A DNA stretch of 64,000 nt, taken from Dirofilaria immitis. Its lineage: Eukaryota > Nematoda > Chromadorea > Rhabditida > Onchocercidae. Positions 30,401 through 43,765 of the stretch are shown here, piece by piece (within the stretch, counting starts at the first letter, position 1; each line of letters starts with the position of its first letter). A model generated the notes under the pieces. It did not search any database and had not been told where the DNA came from. It saw nothing but the letters and a program-made list of their open reading frames with translations. The translations under genes and the position numbers were made by a program. The stretch spans positions 186,001-250,000 of the forward strand of contig JAKNDB010000088.1 of the NCBI GenBank assembly GCA_024305405.1, read 5' to 3'.

Positions 30401-31051
30401 ATTTTAGAAATGATTTATTATAAAATGATTAGGAAATAACAGATAGCAATGATATATATACATTGTATTATGATTTTGCTCCTATCATATATTTTAAAAG
30501 AATTTTATCAAAATTATGCTTTATTTCGATATTTCTTCTTACTGATCGAGTCAAAAAATAAAGCAAAAATAATGATAAGAATTTTTAAGGAATAATTAGA
30601 TTTTGAGAATGGATAAATATTTTTTAAAATAATACAAATTTTTGAATATTTTCAGTATTAATGCAATTTCATGAAATTATCGATGAAATTTTCAATTTCA
30701 TCAATTTTTTTTTCGTAATAAATTAGCTCAAAGAAAGTTTTTCGTTTTTTCTTTTAAATAAACAATATGAAAAGAATTTAATATAAATTTTTTAATGAAT
30801 TGCGAATTGTTCTTTCTTTCAGATTAAACAAAATTTTGACGATTAATTTAACTCATAATAATAATTTTGTGAAAAAAATTTTTATTCTAACAATTTCATT
30901 TTTCATTCGAATGATTTCATTTAATAAAATTTTTGCTTTTCTTACTATGTCAAAAATTGAAATTTAAAATTTCCATTTAATTCTTTCTTTTTTATAGAAA
31001 TTTCAGTGGTTCAAATATTTATCATTTCATTGTTTTCATTATCTCTTTATC
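24451..31051. other. AT-rich intergenic desert
   Basis: About 6.6 kb without any gene or RNA I can recognise. It is dominated by poly-A/T tracts and (ATA/TAT)-rich low-complexity DNA. A short direct repeat of about 50 bases (GAATGACGAATATGATTTAT) occurs at 29526 and 29564. Confidence 0.6.
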
Positions 31052-31752
31052 ATGGCTGAAGAAGCGGTGCAATCGAAAGGAATTAAAAATCGTCGTATTT
31101 ATATTCCAATCAATGGATCAGAAATGATTGATTTCGGATTTCAAGTACAAAATATTGTTGCATTTATCCCGAAAAATAATTTAATGGATGTACTCTATTG
31201 CTCATTCAAAATGAACAATTAATTCCATCTAATTCCAGAAGCGGTAATATATAATTAATTCCAGAAGCAGTATATCATCATTATTATTGTTATTATCATT
31301 ACTATTATTATCATATTATTGTTATTACTAATATTATTATTATTCTTGCTATTACCAGTATCATTATAGCTTGCATGTTATTATTATTATTTTTATCACT
31401 ATTATTATTACTATTGCTAATACTCTTGTTATTATTGCTATTATTATTCTTGCTATTATTATAGCTTGCATATTATTATTATTATTACGATTATATTTTT
31501 ATTATTGCTACCATCATTATTATTATTATTATTATTGTTATTACGATTATCTTCTATAATTATGACAAATTACTTGCAAACTTCTCAAATTCATTAAATA
31601 TTTAATCAATTATTATTATAAATATAATATATATTATAAAAGCGCGTGTTCATTCAGATAGTAAATTTCATATTCGAAATTTTCAACAGCCTGATACGAC
31701 AGTGTTACTTTTTGATGCACCAAAATTCTACACAACAAAAGTATACCATTGA
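31052..31752 (+). CDS. Unrecognised small gene or gene remnant
   Basis: An ATG at 31052 opens 56 codons starting MAEEAVQSKGIKNRRIYIPI and ending at 31222. It stands out from the AT desert by balanced amino-acid use, and a TTTCAG acceptor at 31001-31006 could receive a spliced leader 45 bases upstream. A second exon-like block, 31643-31752, follows an AG and reads RVHSDSKFHIRNFQQPDTT and on to a TGA. The two blocks would join in phase only if the first shifts frame late and uses the GTAATA donor near 31240, so either a base is missing or this is a decayed gene. An ATT-type microsatellite (31270-31560) lies between them. I do not recognise the family. Confidence 0.4.
31270..31560. repeat. Interrupted (ATT)n/(TTA)n microsatellite
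   Basis: About 290 bases of trinucleotide runs such as TATTATTATT interrupted by GCTATT, CATTA and AGCTTGCAT variants. Any frame through it is low-complexity Ile/Leu/Tyr. Confidence 0.93.
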
Positions 31753-32837
31753 AGTTGGAAAAGATTAATATAATATATTCATAATTTACGGATTTCATTC
31801 ATTTCATTTTGATTTATATTTATGGAACAAATTTCACAATGCATAAATGTTAATTTATTTTTTATTTCAAAATAAATAATAAGCTAATAATTACGCGTTA
31901 ATTTCTCTATCATTATTTATTTTCAAAAAACAATACAATTCATTAGACATATAAATACATATCATTTTATAAAAATCGTAATAAAGCTTATGATTTAATA
32001 TTACCATTGAATAAAAGATTATGATTGTATTATTGGATAAAATCATAAAATATATATAATAATATATCCTAATCGAGCTCTTAATTAACCAAACTATTAT
32101 ATTTCACATTATTGAATCAGGAATTAAAGATAAATTAACATTCGTAATCATTATTGCTTTAATTAAACACCTTCGAATTTATGCCAATTTTAGGTAATCA
32201 AATTATTAGCCAATATACGTAAAAGAAATGTTTTACATAACTGCAATAAATTCTTAAATTGTTTCAACATTAATTAAATTTTACTCAATGATTTTACTTT
32301 GCTGTAATCTCAGAGATCCATTTCGTTCATTTTTATTTGACAATTACATAAAGAATTCGGTTCGATAATTCAATTGAATCCTACGGTTCATAGAGAGAGA
32401 TATATGAATAGTTTGATTAATGGATGATAAAATATATCGATTCTTTATACTTCAGCATATAAATGATGCAATAGAACTTGCTTAATTGAGCAAATAATTT
32501 ACTAATAGAAGTCAATAATAATTCAATAATTGCAACATTTTCAGTACATAAATATCTCATTTCATATATGATTAAATATAATTTAGAAATCGTAAAATAT
32601 TCTGCAATAATACATGCAGAAAATATGAAAGAAAAATATTTTGATAGAAAGAAATAAACTAGGAAATTTGAATTACCAAAAATTATTTCTTAGTTTTTTT
32701 CTTTTTTAACATTTGCGAAATATAAAATAAAACATTCGACAATTATTTACATGGAAATATTATTGCTGAGCTAGTATTACAAGTAGTTATCAATTACATA
32801 AGTATTCTTTATTATATATAAGATGAAAAAAGACGCA
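31753..32837. other. AT-rich intergenic sequence
   Basis: Nothing recognisable; it forms the 3' flank of the Dnmt2 gene that ends at 32838 on the minus strand. Confidence 0.6.
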
Positions 32838-35800
32838 TTAAATTTTCAATAAATGTTGAATAAGCAAAGTAACACCAGAAACACTAATACTATTACCAAG
32901 CGCATGATACATTTGTTTGGTTGAAATATTGGATGGTTTAGCAAAACTTGTGGGAAATCCCAATAAATTAGCTACTTCACGCCAAGAAAAGTAACGAATC
33001 CGACATTGTATCAAATCATTGCATGCAAAATTTCTCAATTGTTCCATGCTTAATTCATGATTCTGAAATAATGACAATATGTGCAAGAAATAAAGAAACT
33101 GCACTGAATAAAAATGATATTATATGTTTTACTTAATAATTGTATTAATTTCTCTGTATTAATATAATCTTACATAAATATTTATTTTGATTAATAAAAT
33201 TCACTTATAACGTTAGTAGATATTAAACTTTGTGACGTCACTAGGCATAAAACTACATTATAAAAGCAACATCAAATTTTTCAAATTTACAACTACCAAC
33301 TACCACATAGAAAGCTAACATCTTATTAGTTTCGAGACTTAACTTAACATTATAAATATTCATTCCTTCTCATCAATGATTCCCTTGCATAGTAAACTAC
33401 TAAGATAAATATGTGATGTTAAAAAACATGTACTTTAGAAACAATTCTGAAATTGCTTAACTGTTTTGCGTTCAATAATTAATAAAATATTCTGATCAGA
33501 AGCTTAATTGTATGCTAATTTAAAATGCTTACAAGACAAATACTTAAAACAATTCTGCCATTGTAATTATTTTTATTTTTATGGCATGTTATTAAGATAT
33601 TTCAAAAAATATCTATAAAATTTTTCTTTAAAGAAATAACTCGCAATACTTTACAAAGACTACTAAAAAGCTATCAACAAATATTTCGAAGATCGATTTT
33701 ATGAAATTCAAAATTTAGATTTCTAAGCATCAATTAGATATAAATACCTGAATTTTGTTCGAAAATTGCAATAGAATAGGTCCAGTGCCAGCAATGTAAC
33801 GGTAATAAGATTTAGTGAAACAGGACGAATAAAGACTATCTGCTGTTACAAAAGACATGACATTTCCGAAACGTTCAACTACTTTGCGCAAAATGACCAA
33901 AGAATTATCTTCATTGGCTTCATCACATAAATATTCGTCTTTAAAAATTATATATTAGAAATTTTCAAACACTATACTAATCTTTATTAGGAAGAAAAAT
34001 TAATTTTCAATTTATTAATGCTTTTAATACTCAAAATTCTTATATCGAAAAAATGGATATTAAATTTAATCAAGCAAAAAAATAGCTTCGTCCCATATTA
34101 ATGATTTTATAATATTTGGTACAAATTATTACCGATAGTCTTTCGGCGACAAATTGTTGCACTATCTGATGGCCATATGTCGATAATTTTGCTAGTCGTT
34201 GGAACAGCAATGGAATGACTTGTGAGATTAGCTAGAAGATAATATCGAGGTCTTGAATTTGGGATACCAATTTCAGTTGGTGAAACAATATATTCCTGGA
34301 ACAGAAATCTAGCACAAAAACCGGATAAAAATTCTTCAAAAACTTCATTTTGCTACTCCACTAAAATAGATATCGTTATTAAATTTCAAATTTTTGCATC
34401 AATTACATTACAAACCTCTAAATTATAACATAAATTCATCAACGTATTTTTAAGCAAATGATGGGCTTCGGATATTTCAAAACCACAAACATTTTCCACA
34501 ATTATATAACGAGGTGGATGTTTCATAATTTTCAGAGCATTGCAAATACTTTTAAGTGCAACACAACGATGATCTGCTACATCTTTTCTCAGTCCTTTCC
34601 TGAAAATAATAGCAGTTGAATGACTTGATTTTCAGTAAATACGTATATATTTGATGTGGAATTCCTAATTTTTAATGAATGTATTTGATGGAAAAAGCAC
34701 AATAAATTTCTGAAGATGAAATAAACATTGAAAAATCAAGCTCTCAAATTTTCCATATCCTCAAAAGAAGATCAGAATTGAAGCAGTGCTTCGGAATCGA
34801 GCAAAACGACAGTTTAAAACGATAATATTAGCTTTCACTTTCGAATTTTAGATAACAAAATGTTATGATATTATTGAGGCTCAAAATACTTTTTTTATCG
34901 TTTAATTAATATTTATAGCTAAGTGATACGGAGTTTTCAATCCTTTATTAAAAAGCTTAAATATCCCTACATTTTAGCTTACTGATTGCAATTAAATTCC
35001 GATTAAAAAGTTAAATACATCAAAAAAATTCGGAAAAGAAGTAATATGCATAGCAAATTATCTCTAACTATGTAGAAAATTAAAAGTAAGATGAAATATA
35101 CTTTGTGAATGGTTGACAAGGTGGTGATAAAGTCCATATATCAGCACTGTAGTTATCGTAATAGTCACTCGTCAACTTCTATAAATTAATTAAGTATAAT
35201 GAATGTAATTTTATATCATATGCGTTTTATCATTAACAAAACGGAATGACCAATGAAACATTAAGCTTTTAAATGATAATAAATGATAAAATAGGCGCAA
35301 TATTTTAGTTAGCAAGTGCTAACAAGTGTTAAGTAAAATATTGCACACTATATCACTTATAATCATTTAAAAATTTACGATTTTGAAATATTTCATATCG
35401 ACGATTACAATTTTGGATCAATATTTGATATCAGTGAAATCAGTCTTTTCTTCTCATTTATAATAATCGAAAAATCATCGAGATGAACAGATTTATCATA
35501 AATTTTCACAAGTAAAAACAAAAAAAAAGTAAATAGCAAAGTAAATAAAAATTGATCCGCCACAAATTACTTGATTCTTTCAAATAATATCTATTTCGAA
35601 TTTTATTTTTATATTAACCGATATATCATATATTTCATTTTTATTCAATGTTATAAAAATGTTTATTTTATAATAAACGTTTTTATAAATGGTGTTGATT
35701 ATTATTTAAAGAATAAAGATAGAAACAAACCAACTTCAATATTACATTGTTGAATTTCAGTATTTGGAAAATTATACTTATAAATGGCATTTGTAACTGT

Positions 35801-36149
35801 ATTTATATCAAGCGCACGTACAATTACTTGTAATCCAACTTCTGAAATTTATGTCAAACATAATCAGTTCACAATTAGAATAAAATATCAATCAAATTCT
35901 ATGAGCAATCAGTTAATTGATCAGAAATATATAGTATGATATATTAACAGAAATATATGGTATATGATATATTTGACAGTCTTTATTAACTGTAATCATT
36001 ATTTATCTTTTATATGACATTTATTTGCTTACCTTTCAAAGCATAATGAAATCCTCCAATTCCAGCAAAAATTCCAAACATTTCATCGGCTTATCATTTC
36101 CATCAATTTTTGTACAAAAGAATGAAACATTCCGCTGTTTTTCCATCAT
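32838..36149 (-). CDS. dnmt-2: Dnmt2/TRDMT1 tRNA (cytosine-5-) methyltransferase
   Basis: Dnmt2 enzymes methylate C38 in the anticodon loop of tRNA-Asp and some other tRNAs using S-adenosylmethionine. Seven exons: about 36149/36081-36033, 35841-35735, 35178-35102, 34599-34416, 34295-34133, 33938-33748 and 33062-32838 (TAA). They carry the family motifs in order: I (FAGIGGFHYAL, SAM binding), II (ALDINTVTNAIYKYNFP), IV (SPPCQPFTK with the catalytic Cys), VI (IIVENVCGFE), SPTEIGIPNSRPRYYL, SSCFTKSYYRYIAGTG, and X (LGNS). From the ATG at 36081 all seven exons stay in phase (331 residues). Homology argues for a start further up at 36149 (reading through KPMKCLE), which is out of frame by one base in a short A/T run near 36070. 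Catalytic residues are intact, so I consider the gene functional. Confidence 0.93.
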
Positions 36150-37046
36150 TTCAATAGAATTTGTAAAATTATTCTAAAATTAATTTATGTAACAAATCAT
36201 TTGATAAGTTAAGAAAAATTGTGTAATTCTTGATAATGCGATCATATTGTAACCGGAAATATGTCTTCTCTTCGTGATAGTTGAATAATCAAATGATTTG
36301 ATGAATTAATTTTTAGTTTTCGCATTGAAATACTTTTTTATCTACCCTTGTTAAATTTAGGAAATTTCGTTTGATCCGCACGGGTCTTTGATAAAACTTT
36401 GTACGTATTTGTCGACTGTAAATACAAATCATACATTGTAAAATCGGAAACCATAAATAAGAGCTGATAAAATTTATGGAATATTGATTCGATTAACCAT
36501 ATAAACAATGGAAAGTGAATTTAAAAACTTATCATCTATTATCAATAAGGAAACAATTATAAACGTTATTGCAAAAGAAAGTAATGAGCACAAGAGAAGA
36601 AGTGATAAATGCGAAGAAATTTAAGTGAAGAGCCAAATAACTTGATTGGAATTTTATAATACAAATAAAAATCACAACACCATACATACCGGTAGAACTT
36701 CCTTACATCAGTGATGTTATTAGCATGTCATAATGACCAATAAATTTGAAATTACCTATGTATAACATATTAATTTTAATTCTAAAATAAAATAAGCTAA
36801 GACTGATTCCAAAAAAGAGTAAACAGTTTACCGCAAAAAAGCTCACAAGTTAGCTCTTCCATCTAAGGCTGACATTCAATTAGGATATGATGATTACCAA
36901 TTTTTTTAATATTAAATTAGTGAAAAACCAGCATTCAACAAGCATTATCACATAATAAATATATATTTGACCATCAACAATCTACAATTTTTTCTACGTA
37001 TTTTCTTGTTAAAAGAGAAGAAAAAATATCTGAATAACATCACTGT
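36150..37046. other. Intergenic sequence between gta-1 and dnmt-2
   Basis: About 0.9 kb of AT-rich DNA on the 5' side of the Dnmt2 gene and the 3' side of the GABA transaminase. An ATTTTAG acceptor about 20 bases upstream of 36149 could serve as a trans-splice site. No other feature seen. Confidence 0.5.
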
Positions 37047-40000
37047 TTACAATTTCGATAATGATTTGGTAATGATGTCCAATGCTATTTCTAGGTGTTT
37101 TTCACCAAAAATAAGCGCTGGTCTAAATCGAACTGTAGCACTTCCACAACCTCCAACAAATAAACCTGAAAATAATATCCTTGCGTTGAATTCAGTTGAA
37201 TTCAGAGTAAAATTAGAAAAGCAACATTTTTAAATCATTACATCATAACATTTTCTTTTATCGTAGCCCATATTTGAAATTATACAGAAATATTAATATA
37301 AAAAAATGAAAAAAGATATTTAATGAGCGATTAATACTTATATTATAAAATAATATTAAAAGGGACTTCACTAATTACGTAAAGCATATGAATTCATACT
37401 AATGAATTAAACCAATAATTTTTAAGAGAAGTCAGACATTAAAAAATTTGTAAAACAAACAAAAAAAAATTTCAAACAAATGCATATACCGTTGTTCCCA
37501 GCTATTTCTAAAAATTTATCTCGAGTAGCAGTATCAGGCATATCGAATGCACAAAATGTTCCAAGACCTCTTACATTTCGTATTATCGAACTGTTGGCAC
37601 TCTGAAATTTAAACAGTTATTTATTCACGGAGATCAATCACTTCTTTTTTCTATTATGCATAAGTAAGAGAAGTAGCTGATACAGCCAAAAGAGGACTAT
37701 TTGAAAATATTACCACTAAAAAAACTGATGATTTGCATAAAAACATTTCATTACCTCCCTAATCCTTTACTGATTCATAAATTTCACTAATTTTCAGTAT
37801 TGCACCAAATATTTAAAATTACTTCGATTTGTCGCAGCTCACTTTGCAATTCTTTCCCAATTTTTCGTGTTTGTTCCAACAAGTTATCTCTTTTATGACT
37901 TGTAATGCCTTTTCCAGAAGAATTACCTTTGTTGGATCACCTAACCATGTGTTGTAAATTCTAAGAGGCTGAAAGTTATTTAAATTAAATAAATATGCTT
38001 GAAATCACAGAAGCGAGAAATCCTGAAGAATTGGAGGCACTCACTGAAATAGTAAAATCTATGAATTCAAATATGCCAAATGAGTAATCAAGCTGATAAA
38101 ATTACATGAATATCAAGTATAAAAAGTATAAAAAGCTAAATTCGACGATTTTACTAAAGATAGCTCATGAAACGATAAAGAAAGTTCCGGAAGAAGATTT
38201 AGACATCTCGAGAGCAATATTTAGTGAAGGATGGAATACAAATTAGGGATAAAAACACCAACTTCTTTCATCTGAAGGTGCTTCGCATAAAAATAACCAG
38301 AAACCATTAATTTCTTCGCAAAAACAATGATATCTGGTGGACTGCTTAAATTCCAGGAATCATGTGCCCAGAAGGTTCCTGTCCCACCTCCACCAGTTTG
38401 AACCTTAAAAATATGACATTATCTTTGATTATTTTTATCATTGTTTTTATAATCTTTTTAAGAAACGCAAAAGATTATTGAATTAATCAGCTATCGTCCT
38501 ATTAAAGCAATTTCTGAAGAATTCTGTAACGTTAAATCGATGACTTAACAATAAGATCTTTATCCTTGAAATAATCTTCTGAACTACTTTATTCTGCTAC
38601 TGCACAATATTTTAAAATATATAGGAGGAAATTACGAAATCAAATACCTCATCGACAATAAAAACAACGCCATGTTTTGCTGTTATGTCACGAAGACCTT
38701 GAAAAAGGCCGGAGAACCATGATTATCACCACCTTCACCCTGAATTGGTTCGACAATCAAAGCAGCTACGTCATGCTTCATTTCGTTCCACTTTTTATCA
38801 GTTGTTCTACCTGCAATAAAATTCTAACTCTAACATATTGATAATTTTAATTTATGCTAAAAGATTGATGTGTTTACAAGGCGTTACATATGTTCGATAC
38901 TAGCTAATTGTATTAAGCAGTAAAACTAACTAACATTTGCAAGACATTTTTGATCTTGTTGCTCGTTGTAAGCAACATTCTTTTCGAGCGGATATTTATA
39001 ACGTGGAAATTCAGCAACAGGCCACCGGAAAGCTGGTAAATCCACTTTGTGAATTGGTTTGGAATGAGTTATTGATAATGCAGCTATAAAATTTTTAAAA
39101 ATAAAAAGACAATAGGTCATTCAATCCAGATTACAAAGAAAAATTTTCCGATTGCTTTATTTACTTTCGAAACCAGTAGGTTAATTTCAGCAATTATTTC
39201 TTCATTTTCTTTTACCACTTTTCCCCCACTTTATGATACATTTCGCTCCTGGATTATATTATCATTTTATGGAACCTTGACTCCGTTTAAAATGTAAATT
39301 TGAAAGATTTAAAACAAAGAAACCATGGTTAATAGAAAGAAATATGGTTACTCAAGTAGGATTAAATACCATAAACTGCAAACCATTTGATTTTCACTAC
39401 CATATTTAAGATGAAAAAAGTGGAAAATTTACTTAGTGTACGACCATGAAATGATCCATTAAATGATAAGACGGACAAATTTGGTGTTCCAGGTAATTCG
39501 TGCTTCATACATGAATCCAAGTCTTCCTTGGTTGGTGGAGAACCACCACGTTTTTGTGCTTGATACCACATAAATGCTGCCTTGATTGCATTTTCGTTGG
39601 ATGATGAACCGCATAATACATTTTGCACGCCAGCACATCCTTTTGGAGCTATCTGAATACATGAAATTATTATATGAAAAAACAATATGAAATACTGTTT
39701 GAAATTCCAAATTTCTTAAACATTGTTTTAGTTAAATTATTTTACTCAAAAGCACTTACAGAAACCGAGTTAATATTTTTGGTAGGAGGAAGAGTGTTTG
39801 CACCAAATAACCCTAGTTCCACAGATATTTATTTTACATGAAAATCAGTCAATGTATAATAACCTATTGTTTCCAAATGCATAAAGTGATTTTAGCATAC
39901 AACTGAACCAAACAGCTAATTGTATTTAAATGCATAGTAAATAAATTTTTGTGTTTTACTATTTTACAAACATGGAATTGCCTTTCCTTGATTTCCTATA

Positions 40001-41929
40001 AAAGTGAGTATTATCCGACTTTTTGGAATCATTTCGACTAATGAAATCACAGAAAGGAATTGCTTACCGAAATCAGCGAATTTTTAATAGCATTTGTGAA
40101 AAAAGTAGGTGGAAAAGATCCCAGTGCTGGTCTGCTAACTGCTGTTGCCTGCAATTCACTTTTTTTTTTGCTTTATTTTGGGTGTATAAACTCATCAGCT
40201 TTGAGGATAAAAGCTGGTAAGCAAAACAGTTTATAATTTTTCACAAATTTCAAAAATTGAGTAGTGTTATTTAGGCTCCAAAAATAAAAATTTTTAAATA
40301 ATCACAACTAATATCATGTAGTTTACCATAAAGCGGGGATCTGAAACGGCTTTGAGCAAATCTGGATGATTGTATCCTGAAAAATGATGCGCTTAATATG
40401 AAGCATTCGACAAAATTCTGATTTTTTGATGGTTTCGAAAATAAAAAGCATTCCAAAAAGAAAGAAACAAGAAAAAAACCAAGCGGTAATGAAGCAATTT
40501 GCATGTAGACATCAAGAAGAACATTGCCATCTGCATCAACGAAATAATTTCCTTTGACTTCTCGTAATCAATGAAAATTTTCACCGAAGCTGCTTGCTGA
40601 AATAATGAATTATTGTGCAATTTCCATTAATGAATTTCAATAATCAATTAAAAATAATGCAGCAAACATTTGATAATAATGTCAAAAAGATCGACTGTTT
40701 TTTAATTTCGTAAAACTGAAATTCTTGAAAAATTAGTGATCCAATAAATTTATACTGCAAAGAGCAAAATTACATTAAAAAGTATTACTAGACTTCGTCT
40801 CTTCTAAAGAATTTAATGAAATACATTTCGAACAATAACCAAAATCTCGACCTTGACAACAAATTACATTAGACTACTAGTTCTATTTCCCATGTTTCCA
40901 AAAATCACAAAGATTTATTTTAAATCGCATTATCCAACTTTTCAATTTTTCAAATAGATAAGCAAATATTCTTATTTATTTCGTTTTAACTATCAATAAT
41001 TCTAATTAAACAATTAATCCATTCACTTTTTAGAACAAATTACAATACGAATTGTAATTTATTCAAAAATTCAGTTTTATTTGCTAAGTTTTTTTGAAGA
41101 AAAGGAAAAAAACTGGAAAGAAAAAAAGAATAAATTTAATAAACTAACATGACATGAATCCATTTCAACTTTCATTTGTTTTGATTTTGAGCCTGGGACG
41201 GTGCCACAAATGCTCGGTTTTAATGGTTCGCCTAATACCGCCGTACCTGTTTGCGTATAACGTATCCATTTAACTAAAATTAAACTTTCAAAAATTTTCA
41301 GTATTGTAACATTTTTAGCTTAACAATAGCAAATAAGCATAATTAAATCAATAAAATTTATGCTCAAATTAAAATTTACACTTTTTTCAATTCATTTAAC
41401 AATATGAAATGTTAGCCAAAAAAAAAACAAACAAAGAATTTTGAAAATTTTTTTTTAATTTAATAAAATAATAAATAAATTAATTAATTATGATTTAATT
41501 ATGAGCATAAATTTTATTGATAAAATAATCAATTAAAATATAAGCAATGATAATATTTTTAATTAAATCATTTGAAAACAAAAAAAAACAAAAATTTAAA
41601 TCAAATCAAATTATTATCATTAGCGAAGGGATGAAAGATTGCATTCATTGGGAGAGGAAAAAGGAGAAAGAGGAAGGAAAAGGAAAGAGAGAGGAAGAGA
41701 GAGAGAAGGAGTGAGGGAGAAAGAGGGAAAAAGGATAAGGGTAAAGAGAGATGAGCTGTTTAGTATTACATAATGTTTGATATTTGATTATTATAGTTAA
41801 AGCGTAGTTTCTAAAATAAACATTTGATTAAAATCTCGAAAACAAAAACAAACAATTCCTTCAAAATAAACTAAAATACTTACCAGCAGCGGATGTTATT
41901 GATGATAAGCGAAGAAATGTTGTTGTCAT
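37047..41929 (-). CDS. gta-1: 4-aminobutyrate aminotransferase, mitochondrial
   Basis: PLP-dependent GABA transaminase, converting GABA and 2-oxoglutarate to succinic semialdehyde and glutamate in mitochondria. Twelve exons: 41929-41884, 41273-41149, 40596-40480, 40376-40327, 40148-40068, 39652-39433, 39083-38931, 38810-38648, 38403-38263, 37968-37823, 37601-37490, 37165-37047 (TAA), about 491 residues as in animal ABAT. Exon 1 encodes a Ser/Thr/Arg presequence. Hallmarks: CGSSSNENAIKAAFMWYQ, PGTPNLSVLSFNGSFHGRT, RSKPIH-like HSKPIHKVDLPAF, VEPIQGEGGD, FIVDE then VQTGGGGTG, and FAKKLMVSGYF with the PLP lysine. A TTTTGCAG acceptor ends 6 bases before the ATG, a probable spliced-leader site. Three exons (40596-40480, 38810-38648, 37968-37823) each lose the frame by one base in a short homopolymer near 40551, 38704 and 37892; conservation is otherwise excellent, so consensus errors are likeliest. 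Confidence 0.95.
41648..41752 (+). repeat. Homopurine tract in gta-1 intron 1
   Basis: About 100 bases of almost pure A/G on the + strand, rich in GGAAAGAGAGAGGAAGAG. A homopyrimidine tract of related, reverse-complementary composition lies at 42005-42060, on the other side of exon 1. Confidence 0.9.
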
Positions 41930-41935
41930 TTCTTC

Positions 41936-41946
41936 CTGCAAAACAA
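41936..41946 (-). promoter_or_regulatory. Probable trans-splice acceptor of gta-1
   Basis: On the minus strand a T-rich tract ending TTTTGCAG lies directly before GAAGAAATG, leaving a 6-base 5' UTR. This spacing is typical of nematode mRNAs that receive a spliced leader and would not fit an ordinary transcription start. Confidence 0.6.
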
Positions 41947-42804
41947 AAAAAAAAGGAAAGAAAGTGAAAGAGATAGAAAGAAAAGCATTATTATTATTCG
42001 AATACTCTCTACTTTCCCTTATCTCTTTCATATCTCTCTCTTGCCCTCTCTCTTTCCTTGTAAATAATTCGCTATATTTTTATTACATCAACAACAACTG
42101 ATAATAGAAGTAATAAATCACCTCCTGCCTATCATCATCAATAATACTCTTATCTTCTTATCAGCTCGTCCATCCTTTAATTACTAAACGGTTTTTGCAT
42201 CAATTTTTATTATTCCATAATAAATAAATAAACAAACGGTAATATGATAAGGTGTTAAATGAAAATACGAAAAATAAGAAAAAAACGTAATTTCATGTCG
42301 TATTAAATTAAATGTTTAATTTGATATTTTATTTATCTGTTATCAGTTGAAAATTTCTCGATGTTTGTTTGATACAATTGAATAGATATGATAAAAGATT
42401 TATTTATGATTTACATTAAAGATGAATGATTATCCAAAAATATCTTTATTTACTTCTTCGTTACTGTTCGACCGAAGGAGCCAGGAATTTTTGAGAAAAT
42501 TTCTCGAAACGATGATCATCAATTGATCGATTCATTTAACATTGATTTTTTTTTGTTTGATTACAATTCCTTATATAGTGGAAGTTTGTTTATATGCCAA
42601 ATGTCAATCCCTGCACAGTTTACAACGTCTTAATTTAGAACGCAAAGAGATTTAATCAATTTACAACAGGTTGACATAGCATAGAATATTTAATATCATC
42701 ATAGCACAACAGAGTTTACAAAATGTTGACTATAGCATAAAGGTCAAAAGGCTTTGTTATATCAGGATATTTCTATAATATAAAATATCGGTGAGCATTT
42801 ATTT

Positions 42805-42932
42805 CGTCATAATGCAAAGATTCTTTAATTACTATGACGAAATGCAAAGATTCTGTGATTATTTCATCATAATACAAAGAATCGTTGAGCATTTCATCAT
42901 AATGCAAAGATTCTGCGATTATTTCGTCATAG
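42805..42932. repeat. Tandem repeat, ~30-bp unit, about 4 copies
   Basis: Units with TCATAATGCAAAGATTCT recur at about 42811, 42841, 42871 and 42900, diverged from each other by several substitutions. Confidence 0.85.
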
Positions 42933-43449
42933 CTGCTATATTTTGTAAAATATTTTCGTTATACTTGCAACTATTTCGTCAATTCTTATTGGAATATTTG
43001 AGTAAAGGAAAGGGTAAAAATCAATTAATTCCAAATAAATACGTAAACAAGTAATAATAATCAATGTTAAATATTTTTATCAAAATTTTTGAAAATAAAA
43101 CAAAAACAAAAAATCATTTCAAATATTATCAAATCAAATGTTTGATAATACCTATTTAATTAATTATTATTTTGAATATTTCAGTAAATTAAAGGAGAAA
43201 AATTAATTATTTCTAAATGTAAATAAGCAAACAAATAGCAGCAAAAAAAAAATATTAAATATTTATTATGAAATTTTTCACGAAAAAAAAAAGAGTAAGG
43301 AATATAATTTCATGCAATGTCATATCAAACATTTTACTGAAATATTCATTTACATCATTCCATTTACTGAATTGTTAATATTTAATTATTAATATTTAAT
43401 TATATATGCTAAGCATTAAATGTGATAATAAAACTGAGTTGAAACCGAT

Positions 43450-43765
43450 GAAAATGAATAGAAATAGGATGAAATAAAATGGAATTGAAATATAAAGTAC
43501 TTAAAATAATATTTGTAAACACATAATTATATATGTTATTATTGAATATGACAATTGCAATGGATAAAAATGAATAGAAATAGGATGAAATAAAATGGAA
43601 TTGAAATATAAAGTACTTAAAATAATATTTGTAAACACATAATTATATATGTTATTATTGAATATGACAATTACAATGGATAAAAATGAATAGAAATAGA
43701 ATGAAATAAAATGGAATTGAAATATGAAATAGTTAAAATATTATTTACAAATAAGTAATCATATA
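43450..43765. repeat. Tandem repeat, 3 copies of 116 bp
   Basis: Copies begin AAAATGAATAGAAATAG at 43451, 43567 and 43683. The first two are nearly identical; the third has several differences and a diverged end. Confidence 0.93.

Noticed and set aside
31371..31559. Open frame of 62 codons rich in Ile and Tyr
   Set aside because: It is a translation of the ATT-type microsatellite.
32838..36149. Methyltransferase as a bacterial restriction-modification transfer
   Set aside because: Seven in-phase introns and Dnmt2-specific sequences (SPTEIGIPNSR, CFTK, IENV-type motif VI) show a eukaryotic Dnmt2.
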